Assembly (NCBI RefSeq): GCF_903772925.1
Contig: NZ_LR812090.1
Span: 1 to 64,000, forward strand
Length of the DNA: 64,000 bases
From: Alteromonas macleodii
Lineage (GTDB): Bacteria; Pseudomonadota; Gammaproteobacteria; Enterobacterales; Alteromonadaceae
Reading direction: 5' to 3'
Part shown: in pieces, positions 47,731 to 57,255 of the stretch
Position numbering within the stretch: position 1 is the first letter of the stretch
Layout: every line of letters starts with the position of its first letter
Notes under the pieces: model-generated
Database searches by the model: none
What the model saw: the letters and a program-made list of their open reading frames with translations, nothing else
Told to the model about the DNA's origin: nothing
Translations under genes and position numbers: made by a program

Positions 47731-48243
47731 CTACTCTTGTGATGACGGTTCTTTTTGTGATTTTGCTGCAGTACCGTTTACGGTTGCTGTAACGGTTTGG
47801 CAAAAAGCAATAAATCCGTCTGCGGTATTTTTTGCCCATACCATGCGAACGTTGCTAGGTAGAGCCTTCACCACTTCACGAATCTCCTCAAGCGTCACTT
47901 CTTCATTCTGTAATGCCTTATTTAAAGATTCTTCAAGGGACATACCTTTTTCACAACAAGCCATAATAATGGTTGAAAAGTTGCGCATAAGCGGGTGCAG
48001 CGCATTGTATTGAGTTTGGTCAATAAGACGGCTTTTATAGGCACTTTCAATACGCGCGGTAAGGTTTTTTTCCAACGCATCTGTAACAAGAACAAGATTG
48101 CGATAAGCATACGTAACCTTGTTACTGGTCTGTTTATTCGAGTGGCGCAACAGCGCCAGCTCTTTTTGCAAATTCTGCGCTCGCAGCACAAAGTAAATTA
48201 AAAACAGGATAAGTAATCCTATAACTCCAAATGCAACGATCAT
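47731..48243 (-). CDS. Membrane-anchored protein of unknown function
   Basis: I do not recognise the family. The 170 residues start with one transmembrane helix (MIVAFGVIGLLILFLIYFVLRA, 1-22), followed by a helical, probably coiled segment (QNLQKELALLRHSNKQT) and a domain that includes HPLMRNFSTIIMACCEKGMSLEESLNKAL. The end is Ser/Gln-rich and likely disordered. It starts two bases after the stop of the upstream DUF885 gene, so it is probably translated from the same message. Cytoplasmic orientation of the domain is inferred. Confidence 0.8.
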   Translation of the reverse strand: MIVAFGVIGLLILFLIYFVLRAQNLQKELALLRHSNKQTSNKVTYAYRNLVLVTDALEKNLTARIESAYKSRLIDQTQYNALHPLMRNFSTIIMACCEKGMSLEESLNKALQNEEVTLEEIREVVKALPSNVRMVWAKNTADGFIAFCQTVTATVNGTAAKSQKEPSSQE

Positions 48244-48245
48244 GT

Positions 48246-49997
48246 TTATTTTGCCTTTTGTTCTTCTATAAACGTGTTGATATTTTGTTCCAATATGAAA
48301 AGTGGAACTGAGCCATTTTCTAACACCGCGCGGTGGAATTTGCGCACGTCAAAACGCTCACCTAAAGCAGTCTCTGCTTTTTCGCGAAGGCCTTTTATTT
48401 TGATTTCACCAATTTTGTATGACAGCGCTTGCGCTGGCCAAGAGATATAGCGGTCTATTTCCGTATTAACGTTGTGTTCTGAAAGCGCAGTGTTTTCCAT
48501 CATATAGTCCACCGCTTGCTGACGGCTCCAACCCATTGTATGCATACCGGTATCGACCACTAAGCGACACGCACGCCACATTTCGTAGCTTAAGCGACCG
48601 AAGTTGTCGTACGGCGTTTCATAAATACCTGCTTCAATACCTAAAAACTCAGAGTACAGACCCCAGCCTTCACCAAACGCTGAAATATAGGTGTTACGGC
48701 GTACCATGGGCAAGTCTTCAAGCTCTGCGGCCAACGAAATTTGTAGGTGGTGGCCAGGTACTGCTTCGTGTAAGGTCAGTGCAGGCAATGCATACAAAGG
48801 GCGCTTATCAAGGGCATAAGTGTTTACCCAGTAATATCCTGGCTGGTCATCGCGGCTAGGGTGAATGTAACGGCCTGTTGTGTATTTGGGCGCGATAGCG
48901 TCTGGTACAGGCGCTACGCCATAAGGCGTTCTTGGCAGATACTCAAAAAGCGAAGGAAGCTTTGCGTCCATTTTCTTTGCAATAAACGACGCTTCTTTTA
49001 GTAAATCTTCAGCGCTGGTGGCATAGAATTGAGGATCTTCGCGTAAAAACGCAATGAATTCGTTAATGTCGCCATCAAAGCCAAGCTCATCCACAATTTG
49101 CTGCATTTGTGCGCGAATGCGTTTTACTTCAGACAAACCTAAATCATGGATTTCCTGAGGCGTCATATCTGTGGTGGTGTAATGCTTGGCTCTATTGGCG
49201 TAATACGCCACGCCATCAGGCCAGTTGTTTGCGGCAATATCTTCACGGGCATTAGGAATGTATTCCTCTACCATAAAGTCGTAAAACATTTGATACGCAG
49301 GCAGCACACTGTTGTTTATTGCTGCTTTGCCTTTCTCTGTAAGCGCTGCCTTTTGCTCGGCAGTAAAGTACTCAGGGAAACGAGCAAACGGAGAATAAAA
49401 ACCACTGTCCACTGCATTTTCAACAATATACGACGCAACTGAGTCTTCAAACCCTTTCAGCACGACTTTCGGCTGTGTGTAGCCTTCTTTTAATGCCTGC
49501 TTCATATAAGTAATTTGCTGGTCAAAATAAGGCTTAAGCGCGTTTAAGCGGCTAATGTATGCTTGATAGTCTTCTACGCGCTTAAATGTAGATAAGTTAG
49601 GAAGCGAGGCCATAGCACCATGAAAGCCATATTCTGAGTTAATAGGCACCAAGTGCGCACGATAGGTATACTCATCCACATAGTTGGCTAAACGGTATTG
49701 CTGCATTAGCAAAGCAATATAAGCGTCAGTAGAGATAGAGTTTTTTTCGTACTGACTTAAGGCCTTTTGAAACGCACGCCATCGTTCATTTTGTGCTTTA
49801 AGTGCTTCGGGCGAAATATCAGGTAGCACATGGGCCAAAGAACTATCGCCTTGGCGAGAGGCTAAAAGAGGGGAAACCGAAAGCTCATACTGCCAAATGT
49901 CATCAAGTAGTTGGTATAAGCTTTCATCATCAAGGCTTTTTGCAGGTGAACTAACGCTGCAAATAAATAGTAATGCTGCTAACAGATAGCGATACAT
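48246..49997 (-). CDS. DUF885 family predicted zinc metallopeptidase, exported
   Basis: The 583 residues begin with a signal peptide (MYRYLLAALLFICSVSSPAKS). DUF885 proteins are all-helical, M32-like metallopeptidases. The zinc motif is present as LTLHEAVPGHHLQ (HExxxxHH pattern, ~410-422) with the downstream family motif SAFGEGWGLYSEFLGIE (~440), which supplies another ligand. The C-terminus NTEIDRYISWPAQALSYKIGEIKI is the conserved family signature. Likely periplasmic; the natural substrate is unknown. Confidence 0.92.
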   Translation of the reverse strand: MYRYLLAALLFICSVSSPAKSLDDESLYQLLDDIWQYELSVSPLLASRQGDSSLAHVLPDISPEALKAQNERWRAFQKALSQYEKNSISTDAYIALLMQQYRLANYVDEYTYRAHLVPINSEYGFHGAMASLPNLSTFKRVEDYQAYISRLNALKPYFDQQITYMKQALKEGYTQPKVVLKGFEDSVASYIVENAVDSGFYSPFARFPEYFTAEQKAALTEKGKAAINNSVLPAYQMFYDFMVEEYIPNAREDIAANNWPDGVAYYANRAKHYTTTDMTPQEIHDLGLSEVKRIRAQMQQIVDELGFDGDINEFIAFLREDPQFYATSAEDLLKEASFIAKKMDAKLPSLFEYLPRTPYGVAPVPDAIAPKYTTGRYIHPSRDDQPGYYWVNTYALDKRPLYALPALTLHEAVPGHHLQISLAAELEDLPMVRRNTYISAFGEGWGLYSEFLGIEAGIYETPYDNFGRLSYEMWRACRLVVDTGMHTMGWSRQQAVDYMMENTALSEHNVNTEIDRYISWPAQALSYKIGEIKIKGLREKAETALGERFDVRKFHRAVLENGSVPLFILEQNINTFIEEQKAK

Positions 49998-50036
49998 AAG
50001 GGTCTCCGGTAACCTTCACCGGTTTGACGCCGGTGG

Positions 50037-50372
50037 CTACTCTTTCGTTGGTGTATATATTGGGCTAGGGAAAGCAGTTACTTTATCAGATTTATTTTCT
50101 AATTTAGTAATTTTGGCTGTTCCTTTTTTATTTACGGCGTCAATGCGTAAAACGTTGTGCATAGGAATATAAGTTTTTGTTACTTCTGAAAATTCAGCTT
50201 TTAACCTTTCATGGCTAGGATCTACAACAACGCTTGTGTGGGTATCCCACACAAAGTCACCTATCTCAATAAAGCCAAATAAAGCACCTTGTATAAGGTT
50301 TTTCACATATAACTCATAGCGTTCACCATTACTGATAAATTGAACGCGGTAAAGAATATCGTCTTTCGACAT
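50037..50372 (-). CDS. DUF1820 family protein
   Basis: A 111-residue soluble protein that matches the DUF1820 pattern: YRVQFISNGERYELYVKNL near the start, GALFGFIEIGDFVWD in the middle, then VVDPSHERLKAEFSEVTKTYIPMHNVLRIDAV. The family is common in gammaproteobacteria and has no known function. A beta-rich fold is likely. It is 39 bases upstream of the DUF885 gene on the same strand and could be co-transcribed. Confidence 0.88.
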   Translation of the reverse strand: MSKDDILYRVQFISNGERYELYVKNLIQGALFGFIEIGDFVWDTHTSVVVDPSHERLKAEFSEVTKTYIPMHNVLRIDAVNKKGTAKITKLENKSDKVTAFPSPIYTPTKE

Positions 50373-50560
50373 GGATGCTGCTCTTCACTAAAAAACATAA
50401 GAATCTCCGGAAACTGAGCCGGAATGTGGCTAACAATTTTACCTTGCTACTAAAATGCGAGCAACGGTAGGAAACCCATGGTAAACGTAAGCAGTTTAAT
50501 GGTATTTCGCCTATTAACTGCGTTACCATGATGCACACTTAGTTATACGGTGAAATTAAA

Positions 50561-52198
50561 ATGATAAAAAAACTACTGATAGGTAGTGCGATGACGGCAA
50601 TGACCTTTGCTGCCACTGCGCATAACCACGCATCGACAGACAATGCTTTTAACCCTGATACACAGCGAATTAAATCACACCTGTTTTTCTTAGCCGATGA
50701 TTTGCTTGAAGGTCGTGATACGGGCTCTCGCGGCCATGAAATTGCGGCGCTTTACATTGCTACCGAATTTGCCAAATATGGCTTAAAGCCGGCAGGTACA
50801 GATGGTTACGTACAAAACGTATCGTTTCGTAAAGCCAACCTAGTTCAAGAGTCTCCTAAGTTTACCTTCACCCAAAACGGCGAGACCATCGATTTTGATT
50901 ATCCGAAAGAGTATTTAGCTAGCCCGAGTTTGCTCAGCACTGAGGCCAATGTAAAAGGTGAAATGGTATTCGTAGGTTACGGTATTGTGGCTGATGAGTT
51001 ATCTCACAACGATTACAAAGACCTAGATGTAGAAGGTAAAATTGTTGTGGCGCTAGCGGGTAAGCCAAGTGACTTTCCATCAGAAGAGGGCGCTCACTTT
51101 GCGTCTGGCTATCAAAAGCAAAAGTATGCGGTAGACAATGGTGCTATTGGCATGATCACTATCACTACACCTAAAAATGAAAAAGTACGCCCTTATCAAA
51201 GCCGTTTGAACTATATTCATACGCCGCGTATGGCCTGGTTAGATGATAGCGGCGAGCCTGCTAACAGCTTTTCTCAGCTTAAAGGCGGAGCTTACATGAG
51301 TGAAGGGGCTGCGCGTAAGTTATTTGAAGGCGCAGAAAAGAGCCTTGATGACGTTTATGCACAGCTTGAAGCAGATAAAGTACCGCAAGGTTTTGCGTTA
51401 AACGGTGTGGTAGATATCAGCAAGAAGAGCGTACACGACACCATTACAAGCCCGAATGTTGTGGGTGTACTTGAAGGCTCAGACCCTGAGCTTAAAAACG
51501 AGTACGTGGTTTTCTCTGCTCACTCTGATCACATTGGTTTTGCTAAAACAGTGAAGAAAGACAACATCAACAATGGCGCCATGGACAATGCGTCTGGTAC
51601 GTCAGTGATGTTAGAAACTGCACGCCTGTTTAGCGAAATGAAAGAAAAGCCAAAGCGTTCAATTCTTTTCGTGTCGGTAACCGGGGAAGAGAAAGGCCTG
51701 TTAGGTGCAGACTATTTTGCCCGTAACCCAACCGTACCTGTTACATCAATGGTGGCAAACGTAAACCTAGATATGCCAATTCTGACCTACGAGTTTGCTG
51801 ATGTTATAGCCTTTGGTGCTAACCATAGTGATTTGCAAGAATCAGTGGAAAAAGCTGCTGCTAACGCAGATATCGAGCTAAGCCCGGACCCGTGGCCAGA
51901 GCAGGCACTTTTCACTCGCTCAGACCACTATGCGTTTGTAAAACAAGGCGTACCTTCAGTATTTATGGTGCCTGGTCTTAAATCAAAAGATCCTAACGTA
52001 GATGGCAGCAAGGTGTTTGGCCAGTTCTTATCTACGCACTATCACAAGCCTAGTGATGATATTAATCAGCCTTTCAACTGGAATGCTGCGGAGACGTTCA
52101 CCAAAGTTAACGCACAAATCGGTTGGACATTAGCAAACCAAAAAGATAAGCCGAAATGGAACGAGGGCGACTTCTTCGGTAACACGTTTAGTAAGTAA
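50561..52198 (+). CDS. M28 family zinc aminopeptidase, exported
   Basis: A secreted metallopeptidase of 545 residues with signal peptide MIKKLLIGSAMTAMTFAATA. An inserted PA-type domain (~110-230) precedes the co-catalytic two-zinc core: SAHSDHIG (~310, His/Asp), GAMDNASGTSVMLE (bridging Asp), TGEEKGLLGADYF (catalytic Glu), ANVNLDMP (Asp) and STHYHKPSDD (final His). All five ligands and the general base are in place, so it should be active, probably removing N-terminal residues from peptides in the periplasm or outside the cell. Confidence 0.95.
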   Translation: MIKKLLIGSAMTAMTFAATAHNHASTDNAFNPDTQRIKSHLFFLADDLLEGRDTGSRGHEIAALYIATEFAKYGLKPAGTDGYVQNVSFRKANLVQESPKFTFTQNGETIDFDYPKEYLASPSLLSTEANVKGEMVFVGYGIVADELSHNDYKDLDVEGKIVVALAGKPSDFPSEEGAHFASGYQKQKYAVDNGAIGMITITTPKNEKVRPYQSRLNYIHTPRMAWLDDSGEPANSFSQLKGGAYMSEGAARKLFEGAEKSLDDVYAQLEADKVPQGFALNGVVDISKKSVHDTITSPNVVGVLEGSDPELKNEYVVFSAHSDHIGFAKTVKKDNINNGAMDNASGTSVMLETARLFSEMKEKPKRSILFVSVTGEEKGLLGADYFARNPTVPVTSMVANVNLDMPILTYEFADVIAFGANHSDLQESVEKAAANADIELSPDPWPEQALFTRSDHYAFVKQGVPSVFMVPGLKSKDPNVDGSKVFGQFLSTHYHKPSDDINQPFNWNAAETFTKVNAQIGWTLANQKDKPKWNEGDFFGNTFSK

Positions 52199-52204
52199 AC
52201 GCCT

Positions 52205-52240
52205 ATGTATGAGCTAGCAGATCACTGCTAGCTCATACAT
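52205..52240. terminator. Perfect 16-bp palindromic terminator between convergent genes
   Basis: ATGTATGAGCTAGCAG (52205-52220), loop ATCA, CTGCTAGCTCATACAT (52225-52240). There is no long T-run, but the stem is long and perfect and lies between the stops of two convergent genes. Confidence 0.7.
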
Positions 52241-52243
52241 TTG

Positions 52244-53086
52244 TTATAGCTTTCTTTTAAGCACGGTAGAGCTAACGTTGGGGGTATAATCGAAATAGAC
52301 CATGTCGCAGGTTACGCTAGGGTATTTTCCTTTCCAATCAGAACCCACTGAAATCGCATCAATGTTATATTCATCTACCACTCTTTGTTTGTTTTTATCC
52401 ACCTGAGGGATAACTTCATCCACATATCGGTTAGACTCGAGGATGGAAATTCGTTCTTCAAACGGAATAAGTGGTGGGCGTCCTTTAGACTTCTCGATAA
52501 GCTCGTCGGTAGAGACACCTACAATCAAATAATCACAAAGCGCTTTTGTCTTCTTCAGTATATTTAGATGCCCTTGGTGAAAAATGTCAAAGCAGCCTGA
52601 CGTATACATTCTTTGATATTTTTTGCCCGTCTCGGATGTGTTCGTAGATGAAAGTAATGCAAAGTCAGCGCGTAACGTTGCTCTTAATTCAGCAAAATAA
52701 TCATCATCTAATTCAAGCTTTTCGCTTAAGACAGGTGGCTTGGGCCAGTGTTTGTCTTCAAAAGATTCTTCGCAAAAAATTACTGGATGTTCATAACGGG
52801 GGATAACGTGAAAATGGACAGCAGGATCTACCATCATTAACATTAAATAGTTTATTTTGCAGAAGTTGAAGCGCTTTTTGAGCACTTTTTCTATATCCGC
52901 AACAACGATCTTTTGTTCTCTAGCCGCCTCTTCTGAAATATCAGAATAGTTAAAGACATTTTCTTTACAAATAAGAACTAATGAACCAAGGGTTACCTGT
53001 CCAGGTCTGAGTAAAACATGCCAGTAGTCGTATGTTTTAAGAAGATTATCGGGATAACCAAATTTAGATAAGGTAGTGTTAAGCAT
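52244..53086 (-). CDS. HIT-domain and glycerol-phosphate cytidylyltransferase-like fusion
   Basis: A 280-residue two-domain protein. Residues ~1-140 resemble the HIT (histidine triad) nucleotide hydrolases, with VHFHVIPRY (~93-101) in place of the HxHxH core; the first triad His appears to be Ala (PAVHFHV), while the middle, nucleophilic His is kept. Residues ~155-280 are a TagD-type cytidylyltransferase: MYTSGCFDIFHQGHLNILKK with the HxGH motif (HQGH), VGVSTDELI, FEERISILES, and a final NVSSTVLKRKL resembling the ISTT loop. TagD makes CDP-glycerol from CTP and glycerol 3-phosphate. The divergent neighbour looks like a CDP-glycerol-using transferase, which supports that substrate; another polyol phosphate is possible. 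Confidence 0.8.
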   Translation of the reverse strand: MLNTTLSKFGYPDNLLKTYDYWHVLLRPGQVTLGSLVLICKENVFNYSDISEEAAREQKIVVADIEKVLKKRFNFCKINYLMLMMVDPAVHFHVIPRYEHPVIFCEESFEDKHWPKPPVLSEKLELDDDYFAELRATLRADFALLSSTNTSETGKKYQRMYTSGCFDIFHQGHLNILKKTKALCDYLIVGVSTDELIEKSKGRPPLIPFEERISILESNRYVDEVIPQVDKNKQRVVDEYNIDAISVGSDWKGKYPSVTCDMVYFDYTPNVSSTVLKRKL

Positions 53087-53194
53087 AGATCATTTTTTAT
53101 GAATGGCATTTTGCACACTGTAATACAAATAACGTATTACGCACAGTCGCTTATTTCTTTTTGATACTTACAATAAATAATAATACGAAAATTT

Positions 53195-54259
53195 ATGAAA
53201 ATAGCTTTTGACACCGTTAATGTATATTACTTACCTCAATTTATTCCTATATGTGAAGAACTTGCTAAACGCGGTCATAAAGTTCAACTCGTTTGCTATA
53301 GCAATAAAAACAACGTTCAGAAATTCGAACAAGTTTTATTGTCGCTAGGCTATGAGTTTTGCTGGGTAGATGACGATAAAGCAGCCAGAGATTTTTATTT
53401 GAAAGAGACCCCTGACTGGATTTTCTTTGGCAATGGCTTTCCTTACTTAGATGATATTCACAAAGCCAGTAAAACCGCCCAACTCGGTCATGGTATTGGG
53501 CCTAAACCTAGCTACTATCACAAATCAGCTACGCCTATGACTGTTAGGTTTATAGAGGGTAAATTACGTTTAGCTAAGATTAGAGAGCTATACCCGAATG
53601 ACGAGTTTGTTCAGGTTGGCTTTTCCAAGCTCGACCCCTTATTCAACAATACAGAAAAAGGTTTAAAGTACAATGAACTGGGTTTAGATGAGAATAAGCC
53701 GACCCTATTGTTTGCTCCCACGTTTAACCCAAGTTCACTTGAGTGTTTTCCTGACAATTGGCCCAGCCACTTTCCTGATTTCAATATTCTTATCAAGCCT
53801 CACACCTTTACCTACTCCCGTGAAGCTTATAAAAATCAGCGGAAAAAACTGAAAAAGTGGGAAGAGTTTAGTAACACCTATGTAGCAACCGAAACAGACA
53901 TATCGTTACTTCCATTTATGAAAGAAGCAGATATTTTGGTCAGTGAAGCATCGAGCACACTCTTTGAGTTTGTCGCGTTAACTAAACCTGTGATCGTATG
54001 TAATTTCTTTAAGTTGAAGTGGTCATATCGGGGGATTTTCAAGTACCGCTTCAAGAAGCGCTTTGGTAAAGATAACGTGATTTATCAAAATATTGGGCTT
54101 CATATAAACAGCTATAAAGAACTACGAGGCGCGATAGAAAAGCAATTAGAAAATAGAGATTTATATAAAGAAGAGCGTGAGGCATATACCGAAGATCACG
54201 TAGGTCCTACTGATGGTAAAAGCTCGCTACGCATAGTTGATTATATTGAGAAAAACTAA
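53195..54259 (+). CDS. CDP-glycerol glycerophosphotransferase family protein
   Basis: The 354 residues match the TagB/TagF/SpsB family of glycerophosphotransferases (GT-B-like, CDP-glycerol as donor). Typical segments: an N-terminal FIPICEELAKRGHKVQLVCYS, the donor region TLLFAPTFNPSSLE (~172) with NILIKPHTFTYSR (~205), and the C-terminal DILVSEASSTLFEFVALTKPVIVCNFF (~243-269), whose Ser-rich loop resembles the TagF nucleotide site. No transmembrane segment is visible. The sequence looks AT-rich next to its neighbours, which hints at transfer. It is divergent from the cytidylyltransferase gene across a 108-base gap. The acceptor is unknown; a surface polysaccharide is likely. Confidence 0.85.
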   Translation: MKIAFDTVNVYYLPQFIPICEELAKRGHKVQLVCYSNKNNVQKFEQVLLSLGYEFCWVDDDKAARDFYLKETPDWIFFGNGFPYLDDIHKASKTAQLGHGIGPKPSYYHKSATPMTVRFIEGKLRLAKIRELYPNDEFVQVGFSKLDPLFNNTEKGLKYNELGLDENKPTLLFAPTFNPSSLECFPDNWPSHFPDFNILIKPHTFTYSREAYKNQRKKLKKWEEFSNTYVATETDISLLPFMKEADILVSEASSTLFEFVALTKPVIVCNFFKLKWSYRGIFKYRFKKRFGKDNVIYQNIGLHINSYKELRGAIEKQLENRDLYKEEREAYTEDHVGPTDGKSSLRIVDYIEKN

Positions 54260-54292
54260 CTGCGAATAGTTGTGTTGTAATGGACCAGAATA

Positions 54293-54330
54293 AAGCATCA
54301 GTAATATGCAAAAACAAAAAACTGATGCTT
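54293..54330. terminator. Terminator between the glycerophosphotransferase and slmA genes
   Basis: AAGCATCAGT (54293-54302) pairs with ACTGATGCTT (54321-54330); the loop contains A-runs. It sits between two convergent genes. Confidence 0.6.
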
Positions 54331-54347
54331 AGTTTAAATTTTCCGCC

Positions 54348-54935
54348 TTACACAAACATTTGTTTAAACGCGGCCCATTGTTCATTGAATTGCTCAGTGG
54401 GTTTGCGGGTAAAGCCACTGCGAATAAAGCCGTTGATACGTCCATCTGTATAGCAAATCATCATGTTGGCGATAATCGCTTCATCGGCGGAAAGGGTTTT
54501 CCCTTCACGCAGCTTGCGCTCTCTTAGCACTTGTTTAAGCTGGGTTTCTAAACGCTCAAAAAGCTTAGCGATACGCGCACGTAGTCGGTCTTGCTCACCC
54601 ATTAACGCATCGCCGTTCAAAATACGGGTAATGCCTGGGTTCTTCTCGGCAAAGCCTAAAATAAGGTGAAGGATTAGCTGACAGCGCGTGAGCGAGTCTT
54701 TTTCTTCGTTAACAATTTTGTTGATACGCGTAAAAAGCGTTTCTTCAATAAATTCAATAAGCCCTTCAAACATTCGCGCTTTACTGGGAAAATGACGATA
54801 CAGCGCCGCTTCAGACACGCCGACTTTTTCCGCTAACTTAGCAGTAGTGATACGTTGACCTGGGCTGGTTTCCAACATTCCAGCAAGTGCTTGCAGAATT
54901 TGGGCTCTGCGATTTGTTTTTTTGACAGCAGGCAT
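54348..54935 (-). CDS. slmA: Nucleoid occlusion factor SlmA
   Basis: SlmA is a TetR-fold DNA-binding protein that blocks FtsZ ring assembly over the nucleoid. The 195 residues (E. coli 198) show the N-terminal helix-turn-helix [31 protein letters not shown] (~23-53) and the conserved body ending in [15 protein letters not shown]. Its place next to coaBC is the same as in E. coli (dut-slmA neighbourhood). Confidence 0.97.
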   Translation of the reverse strand: MPAVKKTNRRAQILQALAGMLETSPGQRITTAKLAEKVGVSEAALYRHFPSKARMFEGLIEFIEETLFTRINKIVNEEKDSLTRCQLILHLILGFAEKNPGITRILNGDALMGEQDRLRARIAKLFERLETQLKQVLRERKLREGKTLSADEAIIANMMICYTDGRINGFIRSGFTRKPTEQFNEQWAAFKQMFV

Positions 54936-55050
54936 GACGAAAGTGGTTCCTCCGCTACCGAGTTATAGCAACCCGGGCTCCATGTTAAGTTGGCTTACGC
55001 CAAAGCGTTTATATTTATCGTTTTTATTATCGACACTTAATAAGTATCTG

Positions 55051-56280
55051 TTAGTTTTTATTGTTGAAAGCGAAACGTTCTGCAATGAGCGCTAGCAGCT
55101 GCTCGGCTAACGCATTTTTGCTGGTGGCAGGCAATTTTTTATCGCCGTCTTGCCATATTACATGCAGCGCGTTTTTATCGCTATTAAACCCTAGACCTTC
55201 AGCCGTTATATCATTTGCCGCAATCATATCTAGCTTCTTTCTAGCAAGCTTGCCGCGGGCATAATCTTCCACATTTTGGCTTTCAGCTGCAAAGCCTACG
55301 CAAAATGGACGGTCTTGTCTGTTAGATACAGTTGCTAGAATATCAGGGTTTTTAACAAAAGTAAGTGTTAACTCATCACCTGTTTTCTTTATTTTATTGT
55401 CCGCCACTGTGCATGCCCTATAGTCGGCAACCGCAGCGGTACTGATAAAAATATCTGTAGAAGGTACAAGTTTTTCACAAGCCTTAAGCATTTCATCTGC
55501 AGTAGTAACATCAATACGGTTACAAAGGGCTGGCGTAGAAAGCGTTACAGGGCCAGCAACTAGCGTTACGTTCGCGCCCGCTTGAGCCGCAGCTTGCGCA
55601 ATGGCAAACCCCATCTTTCCAGAGCTGTGATTAGAGATATAGCGTACCGGGTCTAACGGCTCTCTGGTTGGCCCTGCAGTAATGGTAATTTGTTTTCCCG
55701 CTAGGCTTGTTAATGCTAATGCCAACTCTGAAGACTTATCTTCATTGTCATTTAATGCATTGGCGATATCTACAGGTTCAACCATGCGGCCTGAGCCTAC
55801 ATCACCACAAGCTTGCTCACCACTTGCTGGGCCAATAAAGGTTACACCGTCTTTTTGAAGACTAGTAATATTGCGCTGTGTCGCCGATGCTTTCCACATT
55901 TGCTGGTTCATGGCTGGGGCTACAAAAAGCGTAGCGGTTGTGGCCAAGTAAAGCGTAGTTAATAAATCATCTGCCATGCCGTGAGCAAGTTTAGCGATAG
56001 TGTTTGCTGTGGCTGGCGCGATAAGTAGGATGTCGGCCCATTTTGCTAATTCGATATGACCCATCGCGGCTTCAGCAGCCGGGTCTAGAAGATGCTGATG
56101 CACCGGGTTTCCCGACACAGCTTGAAGCGATAAAGTGCTCACAAACTCTGCGGCAGAGTCGGTGACAACAACACGTACGTTTGCACCTAATGCGGTGAGT
56201 TTTCGCACTAAATCTGGAGCTTTATATGCGGCAATACCACCCGTCACGCCCAGCAAAATGTTTTTATTAGCAATAGACAT
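55051..56280 (-). CDS. coaBC: Bifunctional phosphopantothenoylcysteine decarboxylase/synthetase
   Basis: CoaBC (Dfp) catalyses the two steps of coenzyme A synthesis from phosphopantothenate to phosphopantetheine. The 409 residues contain the FMN-binding CoaC half (LGVTGGIAAYKAPDLVRKL; HIELAKWADILLIAPATANTIAK; VAPAMNQQMW with the catalytic region) and the CoaB half (TAGPTREPLDPVRYISNHSSGKMG; AVADYRA; NPDILA). Normal length. The pathway partner coaD is at the right end of the window. Confidence 0.98.
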   Translation of the reverse strand: MSIANKNILLGVTGGIAAYKAPDLVRKLTALGANVRVVVTDSAAEFVSTLSLQAVSGNPVHQHLLDPAAEAAMGHIELAKWADILLIAPATANTIAKLAHGMADDLLTTLYLATTATLFVAPAMNQQMWKASATQRNITSLQKDGVTFIGPASGEQACGDVGSGRMVEPVDIANALNDNEDKSSELALALTSLAGKQITITAGPTREPLDPVRYISNHSSGKMGFAIAQAAAQAGANVTLVAGPVTLSTPALCNRIDVTTADEMLKACEKLVPSTDIFISTAAVADYRACTVADNKIKKTGDELTLTFVKNPDILATVSNRQDRPFCVGFAAESQNVEDYARGKLARKKLDMIAANDITAEGLGFNSDKNALHVIWQDGDKKLPATSKNALAEQLLALIAERFAFNNKN

Positions 56281-56485
56281 AAAAGAACACGAAATCTAAA
56301 TATTAATATTAGCCTACCATGGTGACAAAAAATCGGATAGCTGAACAAAAGTCGATCTTGGCGTTTGGGTACTGTTTGTCTTTTATCTGCTCAACTTCAA
56401 AAGAAGAAACCCGCCTTTTATACAGTCGTTAATCTCTTTCAATTCATCTATAACCACTGTTTTATTGAGTTAACGGACTAAGTAC

Positions 56486-57163
56486 ATGTCGATAAAAGTA
56501 TGGCCGATAAGCGAAAGGCCAAGAGAAAAGCTACTACAGCACGGTGCAGAAAGCTTAAGTGATGCTGAGTTGCTCGCCGTGTTGCTGGGCAAAGGGGTTA
56601 AAGGAAAAAGCGCCTTATCTGTAGCGCATGAATTGTTAAACGAACTCGGATGTTTACGAGGAGTGGTAACCGCAACGAAAGAAAGCTATTCAAAAGTGTC
56701 AGGTATTGGGCCGTGTAAGTATGCCCAGTTCCAAGCAGGGTTTGAAATTTTTAAGCGCAATTTGGAAATAAAACTCAAACGCCAAGATGTATTTAACAAC
56801 GTAGATGACACTAAGCGTTACTTGCAGGCAAAATTAAGAGACTGCGAGAGGGAAAAGTTTGCGCTTTTGATGCTTGATAGCCAGCATCAACTTATAGCTT
56901 TTCGTACCATGTTTAACGGAACGATCAATAGCGCTGCAGTGTATCCGAGAGAATTGATCAAGCAGGTTATGATCGACAACGCGGCAGCGATCATTTTGGT
57001 CCATAATCACCCTTCAGGCGTAGCAGAACCTAGCCATGCAGATATTCGGCTAACAGCCGAGATCAAAAATGCCATGGCATCGATCGATGTGCCCGTGCTT
57101 GATCATTTTGTGGTTGGAGATAAAGAAACTATTTCATTTGCGCAGCGTGGCTTGCTAACATAA
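56486..57163 (+). CDS. radC: RadC family JAB/MPN domain protein
   Basis: The 225 residues have an N-terminal helix-hairpin-helix-like region (ALSVAHELLNELG; KVSGIGPCKYAQFQ) and a C-terminal MPN+ metal-binding domain with an intact JAMM motif HNHPSGVAEPSHADIRLT (~168-185). Despite its name, a role in repair is not established. It is divergent from coaBC, as in E. coli, but rpmB does not follow directly: a four-gene polysaccharide operon lies between. Confidence 0.95.
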   Translation: MSIKVWPISERPREKLLQHGAESLSDAELLAVLLGKGVKGKSALSVAHELLNELGCLRGVVTATKESYSKVSGIGPCKYAQFQAGFEIFKRNLEIKLKRQDVFNNVDDTKRYLQAKLRDCEREKFALLMLDSQHQLIAFRTMFNGTINSAAVYPRELIKQVMIDNAAAIILVHNHPSGVAEPSHADIRLTAEIKNAMASIDVPVLDHFVVGDKETISFAQRGLLT

Positions 57164-57255
57164 GATTTCTAAGTCATTTGTCGATTATAATCTAGTCAAA
57201 TGGTTGAAAATGATTTAGCATAGGACCTAGTGGGTAATTTTATTAAAGGACTGTT

